A stretch of 59,249 bases of DNA from Ruminococcus sp. (GCA_017543335.1 JAFYGE010000059.1:1-59249); one strand, 5' to 3'; shown: positions 1 through 8,782, counted from the first letter of the stretch. Notes: a model not told the origin generated them from the sequence alone. Made by a program: numbers and translations.

Positions 1-33
1 ATTGCGAAAATAATTATAAAGGAGATTATTATC

Positions 34-408
34 ATGGCTTCAGAGAAGATCACAAAGTTTATTGAAGATATCAAGACTCTTTCAGTTCTCGAGCTTTCAG
101 AGCTCGTAGACGCTATCCAGGAAGAATTCGGCGTAACAGCTGCTATCGCTGCTGCTCCTGCTGCTGGCGGTGCTGCTGCTGGCGGAGCTGCTGCTAAGAC
201 AGAGTTCGACGTAATCCTCGCTTCCTTCGGTGACGCTAAGATGGCTGTTATCAAGGTTGCTAAGGAAGTTCTCGGTCTCGGCCTTAAGGAAGCTAAGGAA
301 GTAGTTGAGTCTGCTCCTAAGGCTATCAAGGAAGGCGTTTCTGAGGCAGAGGCTAACGAGCTCAAGGCTAAGTTCGAAGAGGCTGGTGCTACAATCGAGA
401 TCAAGTAA
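34..408 (+). CDS. rplL: 50S ribosomal protein L7/L12
   Basis: This 124-residue protein is ribosomal L7/L12, the stalk protein that recruits translation factors to the large subunit. The N-terminal dimerisation domain covers about residues 1-35 and is followed by an Ala/Gly hinge at about 38-55. The C-terminal domain is classical, with [12 protein letters not shown] and the helix [12 protein letters not shown]. The ATG follows a GGAG Shine-Dalgarno at normal spacing. The gene is probably the distal member of an rplJ-rplL operon whose first gene lies left of the window, because no promoter is visible in the first 33 bases. A terminator follows about 50 bases after the stop. Codon use is strongly biased (GCT, AAG, CTC), as in highly expressed genes. 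Confidence 0.98.
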   Translation: MASEKITKFIEDIKTLSVLELSELVDAIQEEFGVTAAIAAAPAAGGAAAGGAAAKTEFDVILASFGDAKMAVIKVAKEVLGLGLKEAKEVVESAPKAIKEGVSEAEANELKAKFEEAGATIEIK

Positions 409-455
409 TTTCTGCGACGCATTCAGCGTCTCTGATATACTTATCAAGATAACTA

Positions 456-490
456 AGTCCGTACCTTTTGGGTGCGGACTTTTTATTTTT
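456..490 (+). terminator. rplL intrinsic terminator
   Basis: A 10-bp stem, AGTCCGTACC against GGTGCGGACT with one G-T wobble, has a TTTTG loop and is followed by TTTTATTTTT. Confidence 0.9.
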
Positions 491-599
491 ATTGACCTAT
501 TGCATTATCAGGAATTATATGATAAAATATTATCTATATTACTGTTGAAAAAGAACTATACTATTATAATATATAAGGGAGATGTAATAAAGAAATATT

Positions 600-1862
600 A
601 TGGACAATTCGGATGGATTGAAAATTTTACTTGTAATATGTATGATGGTGTTCTCTGCACTGTTTTCGAGTACAGAGACAGCGTATTCCAGCGTAAATAA
701 GCTGAGATTGAAAAACTATGAGGCTCAGGGAAATAAAAAGGCTAAAAAAGCTCTGAAGCTCGCAAATAAATTTGACGAGGTACTAACGGCAGTCCTTATA
801 GGAAATAATATCGTAAATATAGCTACATCATCAGTCAGTACACTGGTTTTTATGAAATTTTTCGGAAGCAACGGTGCTGCTATTTCAACAATAGTCATAA
901 CGATACTTGTGCTTGTTTTCTGTGAGGTAATACCAAAGTCGTACGCAAAGAAAAATGCCGAAAAACTTGCACTTTCATTTGCAGCTCCGCTGTCGTTTCT
1001 TGTTACGGTGTTCAAACCGCTTGTGTGGCTGCTTAATAAGCTTTCCTCTTTAGTTGCAAAAGGAGGAGAAGAAGCTCCAAGTGTTACTGAGGACGAGCTT
1101 AAATATATGATCGACGAGATCGAAGAACAAGGCGTTATCGAGGAACAGGAAAGCGAACTCGTAAAAAGTGCCCTTGAATTCGACGAGATAACTATTAATG
1201 AGATACTTATCCCAAGAGTAAAAGTTGTAGGCGTTGAGATAGGTGACGATATAGAGGAGATAAAGAAAATCTTCTGCACAGAAATGTATTCACGACTCCC
1301 TGTATACGAAAAGAGTCTTGATGATATAGTCGGACTTATCACAAATAAAGCCTTCTTCAAGATGCTGATAGAGGGCGGAAATGATATAAGAAGCATAATA
1401 CAGGAAGTTCCGCACATAGCTGATACGAAGCTGATAAGTGAGGCTATGAAGGAAATGCAGCGTTCTAAGGTGCATTTTGCCGTTGTTACAGACCAGTATG
1501 GCGGAACAAAGGGTATTGTTACTCTTGAAGATATAATCGAGGAGCTCGTTGGCGAGATATACGACGAGGACGACGAGATAATAAATCAGATCTATATGCT
1601 TGCCCCTGACAAATATGAAGTCAGCGGTGATATGAACATAAGCGATATGCTTGAACAGCTCGATCTCGATGAGGATATGATACAGACAGATTATACCTCA
1701 GTCGGAGGCTGGGTGACGGACGTTATGGAGCATATTCCTGAAGCAGGTGAAACTGCCGAGACAGGAGCGTTCAGAATAACAGTTGCTAAAATGGACGAGC
1801 AGACCGTTGAAAAGGTTATTATCGAGGTCATGTCTATAGAAAATGACGAAGCAGAGGATTAA
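600..1862 (+). CDS. CNNM/CBS-domain membrane protein (HlyC/CorC family)
   Basis: This 420-residue protein has the HlyC/CorC (UPF0053) architecture. An N-terminal DUF21/CNNM transmembrane domain of about four membrane segments covers roughly residues 5-150. A CBS pair follows at about 195-330 (LIPRVKVVGVEIGDD, then SKVHFAVVTDQYGGTKGIVTLEDIIEELVGEI). A CorC_HlyC C-terminal domain covers about 335-415 (DKYEVSGDMNISDML). The family is linked to Mg2+/Co2+ efflux or homeostasis; the old 'hemolysin' name is misleading. The start is the first ATG in frame, after an in-frame stop at 588-590. The GGGAG at 577-581 is rather far upstream, so initiation may be weak. Upstream sequence is AT-rich with TATAAT at 565-570 but no convincing -35 box. 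Confidence 0.9.
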   Translation: MDNSDGLKILLVICMMVFSALFSSTETAYSSVNKLRLKNYEAQGNKKAKKALKLANKFDEVLTAVLIGNNIVNIATSSVSTLVFMKFFGSNGAAISTIVITILVLVFCEVIPKSYAKKNAEKLALSFAAPLSFLVTVFKPLVWLLNKLSSLVAKGGEEAPSVTEDELKYMIDEIEEQGVIEEQESELVKSALEFDEITINEILIPRVKVVGVEIGDDIEEIKKIFCTEMYSRLPVYEKSLDDIVGLITNKAFFKMLIEGGNDIRSIIQEVPHIADTKLISEAMKEMQRSKVHFAVVTDQYGGTKGIVTLEDIIEELVGEIYDEDDEIINQIYMLAPDKYEVSGDMNISDMLEQLDLDEDMIQTDYTSVGGWVTDVMEHIPEAGETAETGAFRITVAKMDEQTVEKVIIEVMSIENDEAED

Positions 1863-1865
1863 AAA

Positions 1866-1890
1866 AGGCGGTCTTAGACCGTCTTTTTTA
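1866..1890 (+). terminator. terminator after CNNM/CBS gene
   Basis: A short stem, GGCGGTC-tta-GACCGTC with one wobble, is followed by TTTTTTA a few bases after the stop codon. Confidence 0.8.
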
Positions 1891-2368
1891 TGCAAAAAAT
1901 ATTGGATAAATATTCATAAAAAATTGATATGCCTGTCCGGGAAATTTATTACCGGATTGTCATTTTTTATATACCAAATGAATAGTATTTTAGTGGGCGG
2001 AATCAATAAAAAATACCGTTTTCAGAGGTGCTCCGGAGCAATTTCAGTACAAAAATACCTATAACAGCTTGAAAAAGAGAAATATTATTATACAGATTGT
2101 TGTTTACTAAATGGTGCAGTTTGTAATATTTGTGTAACTTTTAGAAGTTAATTTATTTCTAACGTTAACAAATATTTAACATAGTCTACATATTTGAGAC
2201 ATAAAAATTGTGCTGTTTATCACTAAGAACGGTCTTTTTACCAATTATTTTTGGATGCAAAATGGAAAAATTCTCAAAACTATTGCTATTTTCCGTCAAA
2301 TGTGGTATCATGTTACACGACCCCGAAAGGGGAGGCTCAATATGCTAAAAATTTGAAAGGATGAGTTG
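1891..2368 (+). promoter_or_regulatory. Long AT-rich leader region upstream of the SleB-domain gene
   Basis: This 480-base stretch holds no convincing gene. A small hairpin lies at 1936-1956 (TCCGG...CCGGA) and a 12-bp palindrome TGCTCCGGAGCA at 2029-2040. A plausible housekeeping promoter is TTGCTA (2283-2288), 17 bases, TATCAT (2306-2311). Just after the likely transcription start there is a CCCC-GAAA-GGGG tetraloop hairpin at 2321-2332. I tested this leader against known riboswitch cores and found no match. Confidence 0.55.
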
Positions 2369-3274
2369 ATGAGAGAAGCCAAATTTGCAGCAAGTGTCTT
2401 CGGCGTTGTTACTGCTTGCTTGATTGGCGGGGGAGTTGTTGCTTACAACGCAGCACCTCAGGTTAATACAAGTGATAATTTCGAGATCGTAAAACCCGCT
2501 GGCGACGATTTGACATTGGCTGCTGCTGAAACTTCTGTTAAGACCACAACCGCAAAAACTTCAGCAAAGAGATCATTTACAAGAGAAACTTTAGGAGTTA
2601 ACTCCTCAAATAAGCAGCTTACATTCAATGTAAGAGAAAACACAGGCAAATCCACCTATATCGTTACTACAACAGCAGTTGTTACAGAGCCTGTGACAAC
2701 AGTTGTTACTACAGTTGCTCCTCCAACAGAGCCAGTAACAGAAGCACCTACCGAAGCTGTAACAGAAGAAGAGGTAGAGGAATTCTATTACGAAGAGCCA
2801 ATGTATATGGAAGAGTACGAAGAAGAAGAATATGTAGAGCCTGAAACAGAGGCTCCAGTAGAAGAAACAGTTACAGAACCTGAAACAGCAGCTCCAACAG
2901 AGCCTGTACAGGAGGTATCTTCAGAGACAACTGATAATGCACTCCCTATCTCAGATTCAGATTTCATACTTCTTTGCAACGTAGTCGGTCATGAAGCAGG
3001 ATCTTACTGGATCAGCGAATTTGAAAAGGCTTGCGTCGTAGAAGTAGTTATGAACAGAGTAAAAAGTCCCCTCTATGCGAACAGCATATACGGTGTACTT
3101 ACACAGCCAGGACAGTTCTCCGGCTGCTACTCTTACGTTAACCTCGGAAAATTCTCTGGATACGTAACAGAGAGTGTAAAAAATGCAGTAAAACTTTACT
3201 TCAATGATCCATCTAAGTTTACACAAGGATATTTAAGCTTCTACGGAGACGGCCGCAGAAACTACTTCAAATAA
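2369..3274 (+). CDS. Secreted or membrane-anchored SleB-type cell wall hydrolase
   Basis: This 301-residue protein begins with an N-terminal hydrophobic segment (about residues 7-27), which is a signal peptide or anchor. A long low-complexity linker rich in Thr, Glu, Val and Pro follows at about 75-190. The C-terminal domain (about 195-301) matches SleB/Hydrolase_2, a lytic transglycosylase-type fold acting on peptidoglycan. The motif VVGHEAG places the expected catalytic Glu at about residue 209, followed by VVMNRVKSPLYANSIYGVL and QPGQFSG. The ATG at 2369 lies 8 bases after GAAAGG; an in-frame TTG sits just before it at 2366. SleB domains serve spore cortex lysis in Bacillus, but vegetative wall-remodelling homologues are common, so a germination role is not shown. 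Confidence 0.85.
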   Translation: MREAKFAASVFGVVTACLIGGGVVAYNAAPQVNTSDNFEIVKPAGDDLTLAAAETSVKTTTAKTSAKRSFTRETLGVNSSNKQLTFNVRENTGKSTYIVTTTAVVTEPVTTVVTTVAPPTEPVTEAPTEAVTEEEVEEFYYEEPMYMEEYEEEEYVEPETEAPVEETVTEPETAAPTEPVQEVSSETTDNALPISDSDFILLCNVVGHEAGSYWISEFEKACVVEVVMNRVKSPLYANSIYGVLTQPGQFSGCYSYVNLGKFSGYVTESVKNAVKLYFNDPSKFTQGYLSFYGDGRRNYFK

Positions 3275-3311
3275 TCATTGAAAGATAAAGTGGTCTTATA
3301 TTAATAATAAT

Positions 3312-3345
3312 CAAAGTCCGGAGTACATTCGGACTTTGTTGTTAT
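3312..3345 (+). terminator. terminator after SleB-domain gene
   Basis: A perfect 9-bp stem CAAAGTCCG / CGGACTTTG is followed by TTGTTAT. The downstream TATAAT at 3343-3348 could serve the next gene. Confidence 0.8.
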
Positions 3346-3381
3346 AATAATTAAAATATTTTTAGAAAGGCGGTTTTTATT

Positions 3382-3936
3382 ATGACCAAAACAAAAAGAA
3401 TATCGGCAATTATTTCAAGCATACTCGCATTTTCAACGGTCAATGTTTTATCTGCTTCAGCTTCAACTACATGGAATTCTGTTATAGTAGATAATGATAC
3501 CATTGCATCGGGATGCAGCAACAGCGGTTCAAGTAGTCTATACGCATACAAGACAGGAAGTAATCTATATAATAGTGATGCAAGATATGTATATACTTCT
3601 TCACAAAGTACCAGGTATAGATGGACATTTCCGCCTAAAAGAAATTGGAGTGCTCAATACTTTTCAGCGAGAGTGTATATGTATTTAAATGATTCTGTTT
3701 TTACAGATCCGTATGCATTATATGGTGTAGAACATGGAACTTATGGTAATACAGCAACTGTTGGTACAATTGACCAAGATAGTGCACCTTCAGGGTGGAA
3801 CTCAGTATACAAAAGTAGTATTCATTCAGAATCATTAGGCGGTGGTTTTTATATTCAATCTGCTGTAATGAGTCCAAGTGGTGATTCCTCTAAAGGAACA
3901 GGTGCTGATGCAATACAAGTACAAATAATATATTGA
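3382..3936 (+). CDS. Small secreted protein of unknown function
   Basis: This 184-residue protein has a clear Sec signal peptide: a Lys-rich start, a hydrophobic core and a probable cleavage after LSASA near residue 28. The mature part is rich in Ser, Tyr, Thr and Asn and lacks cysteine pairs, except for one Cys near residue 45. The ending GTGADAIQVQIIY vaguely recalls the last strand of beta-sandwich golvesin-like domains, but I would not assign it on that. AAAGG precedes the ATG. The next gene follows within 12 bases, so the two are probably co-transcribed. Codon use is more AT-rich than in the neighbours. Confidence 0.7.
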   Translation: MTKTKRISAIISSILAFSTVNVLSASASTTWNSVIVDNDTIASGCSNSGSSSLYAYKTGSNLYNSDARYVYTSSQSTRYRWTFPPKRNWSAQYFSARVYMYLNDSVFTDPYALYGVEHGTYGNTATVGTIDQDSAPSGWNSVYKSSIHSESLGGGFYIQSAVMSPSGDSSKGTGADAIQVQIIY

Positions 3937-3948
3937 GAGGTGATAAAA

Positions 3949-4905
3949 ATGAAAAGAATCAAACACATGACAATGATTTTTGGCACAATAACAGTTTTAT
4001 TAGTTCCGGTAGTTTTTAATGTAATGGAAAATAATAATAAAAAAGATAATAATCAAACCACTTTGTTATCAAATGAAAATGAAGTAATTATCGAACCAAC
4101 AAAAAATGATAAACCTCAGAAGAAGCAAGTTGATACATTTGCAAGTGATAAAGATGAAATATGGCATAAGATGTTAAACACAGTAGATTACTATGATAGT
4201 ATAGACGGAGAATTCTTTTATTCAATTTCAAGTATTGATGACGTATACGCTGTTTCATTCAATGCAGATATTGATTCTTCAAAAGCGTTTTCAAATGCTT
4301 CAAAATTAGAAATTAACGATATTAACAATCTGGTTACCTCGATTCAATTAAATGAATTTCCAGAATTTAAAAAAGCAGGTTCTTTTGATTTAAGCTTATA
4401 TTCAGATGGCGAAAACTATTATAAAATCAATAATATTGATAATACATATACCACATATAAATATGCTGCTATTAAAAAAATTGATTCTATTGCAGAGGAT
4501 GATAAAAGCAGATTTACTATAAGAGAAGACGGTATTCCATGCTATTCATATAGACCGGATTCTACAAATGCGTATTTAGCAAAAAGATGTATATTCCCAC
4601 AGGAAATGGCATTTGGATATTTGGCTAATTTTGATTTATGGGAAATTAAAGGAACAGAAAAAATTTTTAACAGAGAGTGCTATGTAATAACAGGAAATAC
4701 ATCTGATGATTATGGAAAAAAGACAGGTGTTAATAGTTTTGAATTTTACATTGATAAAGAAACCGGTACATTGCTTAAATATTATGGATATGATCAATCA
4801 AACAATCTTTGTGATTTTTTGATCATATCTAAAATAAATTTCAACAGTCCACAAGAGATAATAGCCCCTGATTTTAATAAATATATTGAAAATTCTGATT
4901 TTTAA
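3949..4905 (+). CDS. Exported protein of unknown function with an N-terminal membrane segment
   Basis: This 318-residue protein has one hydrophobic N-terminal segment (about residues 8-24) followed by a polar, Asn/Lys-rich linker and a globular extracellular part. The C-terminal half runs through FDLSLYSDGENYY, IFNRECYVITGN and FYIDKETGTLLKYYGYD. Its strand-rich character resembles LolA/RseB-like lipoprotein folds, in which a protein property is read from residues around a 'dkeTg.l.k' strand; that resemblance is only suggestive. The start is taken as ATG 3949, 8 bases after GAGAGG; the upstream in-frame GTG at 3940 overlaps that ribosome binding site. Sequence is notably AT-rich, like the preceding gene. 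Confidence 0.7.
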   Translation: MKRIKHMTMIFGTITVLLVPVVFNVMENNNKKDNNQTTLLSNENEVIIEPTKNDKPQKKQVDTFASDKDEIWHKMLNTVDYYDSIDGEFFYSISSIDDVYAVSFNADIDSSKAFSNASKLEINDINNLVTSIQLNEFPEFKKAGSFDLSLYSDGENYYKINNIDNTYTTYKYAAIKKIDSIAEDDKSRFTIREDGIPCYSYRPDSTNAYLAKRCIFPQEMAFGYLANFDLWEIKGTEKIFNRECYVITGNTSDDYGKKTGVNSFEFYIDKETGTLLKYYGYDQSNNLCDFLIISKINFNSPQEIIAPDFNKYIENSDF

Positions 4906-4920
4906 ATAAAAGTTATATGA

Positions 4921-4972
4921 TAATCTGCGTAAAGTAGTTTAATTACTATACTACATACGCAGATTATTTTTT
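4921..4972. terminator. Bidirectional terminator between convergent genes
   Basis: A long hairpin has AATCTGCGT pairing with ACGCAGATT and an inner GTAGT/ACTAC pair. T-rich flanks lie on both sides, between the plus-strand gene ending at 4905 and gpr ending at 4974. Confidence 0.85.
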
Positions 4973-4973
4973 C

Positions 4974-5822
4974 TCAGAACAGTCCCTTAACTTCTTCCAA
5001 GCTGAGCTGAGGATGAAGTGCGAGGTTAATGCCAAAGGCTATAAGCTGTGATGCACGCTCTGTAAGGCGGTCTATGTCTTTCGGAGTTACTATCATATTC
5101 GGCAGCTCACGGTCTATATCTTCTCCTGTCAGACTTCTCACTATAGTATGCATATCGACCACTGTAGGAACTCCGATAGCTATAACAGGTATACCAAGTA
5201 CCTTGCGTGAAATTTCTCGCCGTGAATTTGCAATACCGCTCCCCGGAGATATACCGCTGTCAGTTATCTGTATAGTAGTACCAAGTCTGCTAACGTCCGA
5301 ACAGGCAAGAGAATCCACTGCTATAACAGCAGACGGCTTTATAAGTCCCGTAACAGCTCTTATAAGCTCGGCAGTCTCTATGCCGGTCTGACCAAGAACT
5401 CCGCCTGCGAGAGCACTTACAGGTCTGAGTGAGGTGAGAAAAGAGTCCGACTCATCTTTAAGCTCATCACGAAGATGCCGTGTAGCAAGTACCTTTGATA
5501 CAACATCAGGTCCGAGAGCGTCCGGAGTAATGTCGCTGTTGCCAAGACCTGCTATAAGCACCTCCCCTTCCGGTATAAGCTTTCTAAGCTCAGAGGCAAG
5601 CTCCGTGACCATATCAGAGTACTCGTCAGAAAAGCGGCTCAGACTTTCTCCTTCAAGCGTGATATAAGTCCCCCTGCCCTTTCCTATGGAGTTAACAAAA
5701 CTGTCGCTGTCTATCACTATCTCCGTTATGTCAAAAGCCTTTCCCCTCTTATCCAGATGAACTCCTTCGGGGAGCGGATTTGCTGAAAAACTCTCTAAAG
5801 CAAGGTCTGTTCTTATGTTCAT
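4974..5822 (-). CDS. gpr: GPR endopeptidase (germination protease)
   Basis: GPR is the aspartic-type protease that degrades small acid-soluble spore proteins during germination; it is made as a zymogen in the forespore. The N-terminus MNIRTDLALES carries the propeptide/cleavage motif that mimics SASP sites. It is followed by the family core EVLIAGLGNSDITPDALGP and by AVDSLACSDVSRLGTTIQ. The C-terminal part ends LALHPQLSLEEVKGLF. At 282 residues it is shorter than the Bacillus enzyme but normal for clostridia. ATG 5822 is chosen because AGGAGG lies 6 bases upstream; an upstream in-frame ATG at 5849 has no ribosome binding site. I see no good housekeeping promoter, which would fit forespore sigma control. 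Confidence 0.95.
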   Translation of the reverse strand: MNIRTDLALESFSANPLPEGVHLDKRGKAFDITEIVIDSDSFVNSIGKGRGTYITLEGESLSRFSDEYSDMVTELASELRKLIPEGEVLIAGLGNSDITPDALGPDVVSKVLATRHLRDELKDESDSFLTSLRPVSALAGGVLGQTGIETAELIRAVTGLIKPSAVIAVDSLACSDVSRLGTTIQITDSGISPGSGIANSRREISRKVLGIPVIAIGVPTVVDMHTIVRSLTGEDIDRELPNMIVTPKDIDRLTERASQLIAFGINLALHPQLSLEEVKGLF

Positions 5823-5899
5823 AATTTTCCTCCTGTGTATATTGTGCATTTTGACATAATTGTTGAAAAATAATATATATATAATTTCACTTTTGACTA

Positions 5900-5928
5900 T
5901 TGCATTTCTTTGTGGAAAATGTTATAAT
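5900..5928 (+). promoter_or_regulatory. rpsT promoter
   Basis: TTGCAT, a 17-base spacer and TATAAT lie about 125 bases upstream of rpsT. The leader then contains a perfect 8-bp hairpin at 5946-5968 (GATAAGTG / CACTTATC), which may be regulatory. Confidence 0.75.
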
Positions 5929-6054
5929 TATATTTGTCTCAGTAGGATAAGTGTGCGTTGCACTTATCGGGAGTGCACTGACCCGTGTGTACTCTATTAT
6001 CTGTAAATTGCGGAGATATATACAACCCGCAAAATTTCAAGGAGGTGTAACAAA

Positions 6055-6315
6055 ATGCCAAACATTAAATCTGCTAAGAAGAGAGTTAAGGTTAATTCAA
6101 CCAAGGCTGCTGCTAACAAGGCAAGAAAGTCAAATCTCAAGACAATTCTCAAGAAGGCTGACGCTGCTGTAGCTGCTGGTGCTGCTGATAAGGAAGAGGC
6201 TATCAAGGTAGCTATCAAGAGAGTGGATCAGGCTTGTGCTAAGGGTCTTATGCATAAGAATAAGGCTGCAAGAAAGAAGTCTCAGCTCGCTAAGAAGCTC
6301 AATTCTGCTGAATAA
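6055..6315 (+). CDS. rpsT: 30S ribosomal protein S20
   Basis: This 86-residue, strongly basic helical protein binds 16S rRNA early in small-subunit assembly. The start MPNIKSAKKRVKV is diagnostic, as is the tail HKNKAARKKSQLAKKLN. AAGGAGG precedes the ATG at ideal spacing. The gene stands alone between its own promoter and a strong terminator. It is adjacent and divergent to gpr, a common arrangement of rpsT and gpr in Firmicutes. Confidence 0.98.
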   Translation: MPNIKSAKKRVKVNSTKAAANKARKSNLKTILKKADAAVAAGAADKEEAIKVAIKRVDQACAKGLMHKNKAARKKSQLAKKLNSAE

Positions 6316-6344
6316 TTCGTCTTGTTGAAATAAAACAGCAAAAT

Positions 6345-6388
6345 ACCCCTTGCGGACAACTCACGGTCTCGCAAGGGGTTGTTTTTTA
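6345..6388. terminator. rpsT terminator, usable from both sides
   Basis: The stem CCCCTTGCG / CGCAAGGGG has a 15-base loop and is followed by TTGTTTTTTATTT. A T-rich run is also present on the minus side for the converging gene. Confidence 0.85.
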
Positions 6389-6392
6389 TTTA

Positions 6393-7658
6393 TTAGAATT
6401 TAGGTAATATTTGATTATATAGTTTAGAGCACTTTCCACAAGCCCAATATATATTTTTATATTTGCTCAATTCTGAACTGTTTAAATATATGTCTGCATA
6501 GTTTTCATTGATAATTTTTTGTGCAGCTGAGCAATTTGGATTACAATGAATACAACCTGTTTCTTTGTTTAAAACAAAGTGAGTATCACCATTTTGCGGT
6601 GTCAATTTTTGTTTTGCCGCCTTTTCAGCAGCAGCTTTTCTTGCCGCTTCCTGAGCAGCTTTAGCAGCGGCAATATCTTCAGGAGTAGTCAGCTTGCTGC
6701 CAAGAGTAATACCGGCTTTGCTGCATTGACCTTTAAATTCATTGCTGAAAAGGAAGCCATTAGTTACAAATTCACGGGACTTACCGTTGTTGAGCTGACT
6801 TGTCCAGCTATTAAGACCGCTCTTGTCCGGAGTTCTGCCGAGAATAGTTTTATATAGCATAGAAGCAAAATCCGAATTTGAGTAATGTTTACCTTTGTAT
6901 TCGTCGCTGAAAATGAATCCCTGAGCTATTTTAGTACCTGTAGTACCGTTTTTCAGGCTTTTGCACCAGTTTTCGAGTCCTGTCATGTCCGGAGTTCTTC
7001 CGAGGCAGTTAGCATATAAACGGTAAACGAAATAAGTGCGTTCAAAGTTTTCATCTCTTGCGTATTTCAGAGTGATATTACCGGGGTTGATTCCATATTG
7101 AGAGCAAAGATTCTTGAATTCGCTGCTTCCGACGAAACCTTTGCATATAGCCTGAGAGGTCATGCCGATATTCAATTTACTCAGCCAGTTATTTTTGCCT
7201 GTTGGGTCAGATGAACGGTCGAGCATAGCGATATAGCAGTCCTCTACGAGTTCAGAATTGGATATTTTTTTGTTAAGGTACTCTGGAGACATAAAAAATC
7301 CGTTTACTATATCAGAAGCGGAAGCTTGTTTTGAATTGAGCTTGTTTGTCCAGTTTTTCAGACCTGTTGGATCTGGGTTACGTCCGAGAACTATATTATA
7401 CATTCTTGTAACGAAGCCGCTTGTGTTTTTCGAGTATTTGACAGGTTCAGGAGTAGTAGGTCTGACATAAGTTTTAGTAGTAGTAGTTTTAGGTGCAGTA
7501 TATGTCTGAGTTACTGTTCCATAAGAAAAAGTGGTTACGTAATTTTCTGCGGCATAGGCTGTCGTTGGAGAGGCAGTCTGAGTTTCAGGAGCATTTCCGA
7601 TACCGCCTATAAGAGCTATTGCAGAGGCGATAATGGATGCTATCAAAAGTTTTTTCAT
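6393..7658 (-). CDS. Secreted DUF4214 repeat protein with C-terminal Cys-rich tail
   Basis: This 421-residue protein has a signal peptide at about residues 1-36 and a Thr-rich linker. Four DUF4214-like modules of about 50-65 residues follow between roughly 80 and 330. Each carries the pattern YN.vLgR.pDp.Gl..W...L, for example MYNIVLGRNPDPTGLKNW and YKTILGRTPDKSGLNSW. An Ala/Lys-rich helix lies at about 330-350. The tail has HFVLNKETGCIHCNPNCSAA and ACGKCS, resembling the short Cys/His module seen at the ends of some extracellular Firmicute proteins, possibly zinc-binding. DUF4214 has no firm molecular role; it often occurs in surface and glycan-related proteins. AGGAGG lies 10 bases before the ATG. 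It is a paralogue of the protein at 11532-12812. Confidence 0.85.
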   Translation of the reverse strand: MKKLLIASIIASAIALIGGIGNAPETQTASPTTAYAAENYVTTFSYGTVTQTYTAPKTTTTKTYVRPTTPEPVKYSKNTSGFVTRMYNIVLGRNPDPTGLKNWTNKLNSKQASASDIVNGFFMSPEYLNKKISNSELVEDCYIAMLDRSSDPTGKNNWLSKLNIGMTSQAICKGFVGSSEFKNLCSQYGINPGNITLKYARDENFERTYFVYRLYANCLGRTPDMTGLENWCKSLKNGTTGTKIAQGFIFSDEYKGKHYSNSDFASMLYKTILGRTPDKSGLNSWTSQLNNGKSREFVTNGFLFSNEFKGQCSKAGITLGSKLTTPEDIAAAKAAQEAARKAAAEKAAKQKLTPQNGDTHFVLNKETGCIHCNPNCSAAQKIINENYADIYLNSSELSKYKNIYWACGKCSKLYNQILPKF

Positions 7659-7692
7659 ATAAAAGATACCTCCTATAAAGATTTATATTAAT

Positions 7693-7721
7693 ATTATATA
7701 ATATATATTTCATATAATCAA
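7693..7721 (-). promoter_or_regulatory. Promoter of the DUF4214 gene
   Basis: On the minus strand, TTGATT, a 17-base spacer and TATAAT lie about 35 bases upstream of the ATG at 7658. Confidence 0.65.
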
Positions 7722-7742
7722 TATATTTTTTGTGAATAATAT

Positions 7743-7772
7743 AAAACGCAGTATCGTATTTGATACTGCGTT
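7743..7772 (-). terminator. terminator of the GT2 gene
   Basis: A perfect 11-bp stem AACGCAGTATC / GATACTGCGTT lies directly after the GT2 stop codon and is followed on the minus strand by TTTATATT. Confidence 0.8.
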
Positions 7773-7777
7773 GATTT

Positions 7778-8782
7778 TTATTTGTTTTTATTATTATCTC
7801 CGGCATCGTTAATAAATTCCGTACCGAGCTCATTGAGGAAATCCGCAACGATAAACCGTGGACGCTGTTTTACTTCCGCATATATTTTGCCGACGTACTC
7901 TCCGATGATACCGAGGCAGAAGAGCTGAAGACCGCCTATCAGCCATATGGAGCAGATAGTGCTCGACCAGCCTATTTCGGCGAATCCAGCGAATTTAGCG
8001 ATAAATGCCCAGATAAACGCACAAATGCTGAGAATGGACATCAGAAATCCGAGTTCAGTAATAAGTTTGAGTGGTTTGGTGCTGAAAGAAGTTATACCGT
8101 TTATAGCGAAAGCGAGCATTTTTTTCAGAGGATATTTACTTTCTCCGGCGAAACGCTCATGTCTTTCGTAATATACCGAGCAGCTCTTGAAGCCTATCAG
8201 CGGCACCATACCTCTCAGGAAGAGGTTGACCTCTTTGAAATTAGCAAGTTCTTGGAGCACTCTTTTGCTCATCAGTCTGTAGTCGGCGTGATTATATACC
8301 ACGTCCGCACCCATAGCTTTCATGAATTTATAGAAGCTTTCAGCCGTAAATTTTTTGAAGAAAGTATCAGTTTTTCTTGCACTTCTGACACCGTACACTA
8401 CCTGATTGCCCTCATAGTACTTTTCGAGCATTTCGTCAATAGCATTTATATCGTCCTGAAGGTCTGCATCCATAGAAATGGAGATGTCGCATATATCCTT
8501 TACCGTCATAAGTCCGGCAAGGACAGCATTCTGGTGACCGCTGTTATGAGCAAGATCGATACCGGAGAAAAATTCCGGATGCTCTGAATGGAGCTTTTTT
8601 ATGATATTCCAAGTATCATCCTTTGAACCATCATTTACGAACACGACCCTGCTTAATGGAGATATCAAGCTTCTTTCCTGCAAAGAAAGGAATTTTTCCT
8701 TTAAACGGGAGGCTGTTTCGTTAAGCACTTCCTGTTCGTTGTAGCATGGTATGACCATATATAAAATTTCAGGTTCAGACAT
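7778..8782 (-). CDS. Family 2 glycosyltransferase, membrane-anchored (GtrB/DPM1-like)
   Basis: This 334-residue enzyme probably moves a sugar from a nucleotide donor to a polyprenyl phosphate carrier at the inner membrane face. The GT2 fold begins YMVIPCYNEQEVL and continues with VFVNDGSKDDTW. The DXD-type metal motif SMDADLQDD is present, as is the polyprenyl-GT signature MSKRVLQEL and RGMVPLIGFKS. Two C-terminal membrane helices lie at about residues 230-255 and 265-290, followed by the EYVGKIYAEVKQRPRF tail typical of CsbB/YkcC/GtrB proteins. It is transcribed alone from its own TTGACA promoter. The glycan that is modified cannot be read from context. Confidence 0.9.
   Translation of the reverse strand: MSEPEILYMVIPCYNEQEVLNETASRLKEKFLSLQERSLISPLSRVVFVNDGSKDDTWNIIKKLHSEHPEFFSGIDLAHNSGHQNAVLAGLMTVKDICDISISMDADLQDDINAIDEMLEKYYEGNQVVYGVRSARKTDTFFKKFTAESFYKFMKAMGADVVYNHADYRLMSKRVLQELANFKEVNLFLRGMVPLIGFKSCSVYYERHERFAGESKYPLKKMLAFAINGITSFSTKPLKLITELGFLMSILSICAFIWAFIAKFAGFAEIGWSSTICSIWLIGGLQLFCLGIIGEYVGKIYAEVKQRPRFIVADFLNELGTEFINDAGDNNKNK

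Noticed and set aside
725-1417. 230-codon minus-strand frame
   Set aside because: It is antisense to the clearly conserved CNNM/CBS gene and shows no independent gene features.
1891-2368. Possible c-di-AMP or c-di-GMP riboswitch before a cell wall hydrolase gene
   Set aside because: The conserved cores of these riboswitches are absent, and the likely promoter at 2283-2311 leaves only a 50-base leader.
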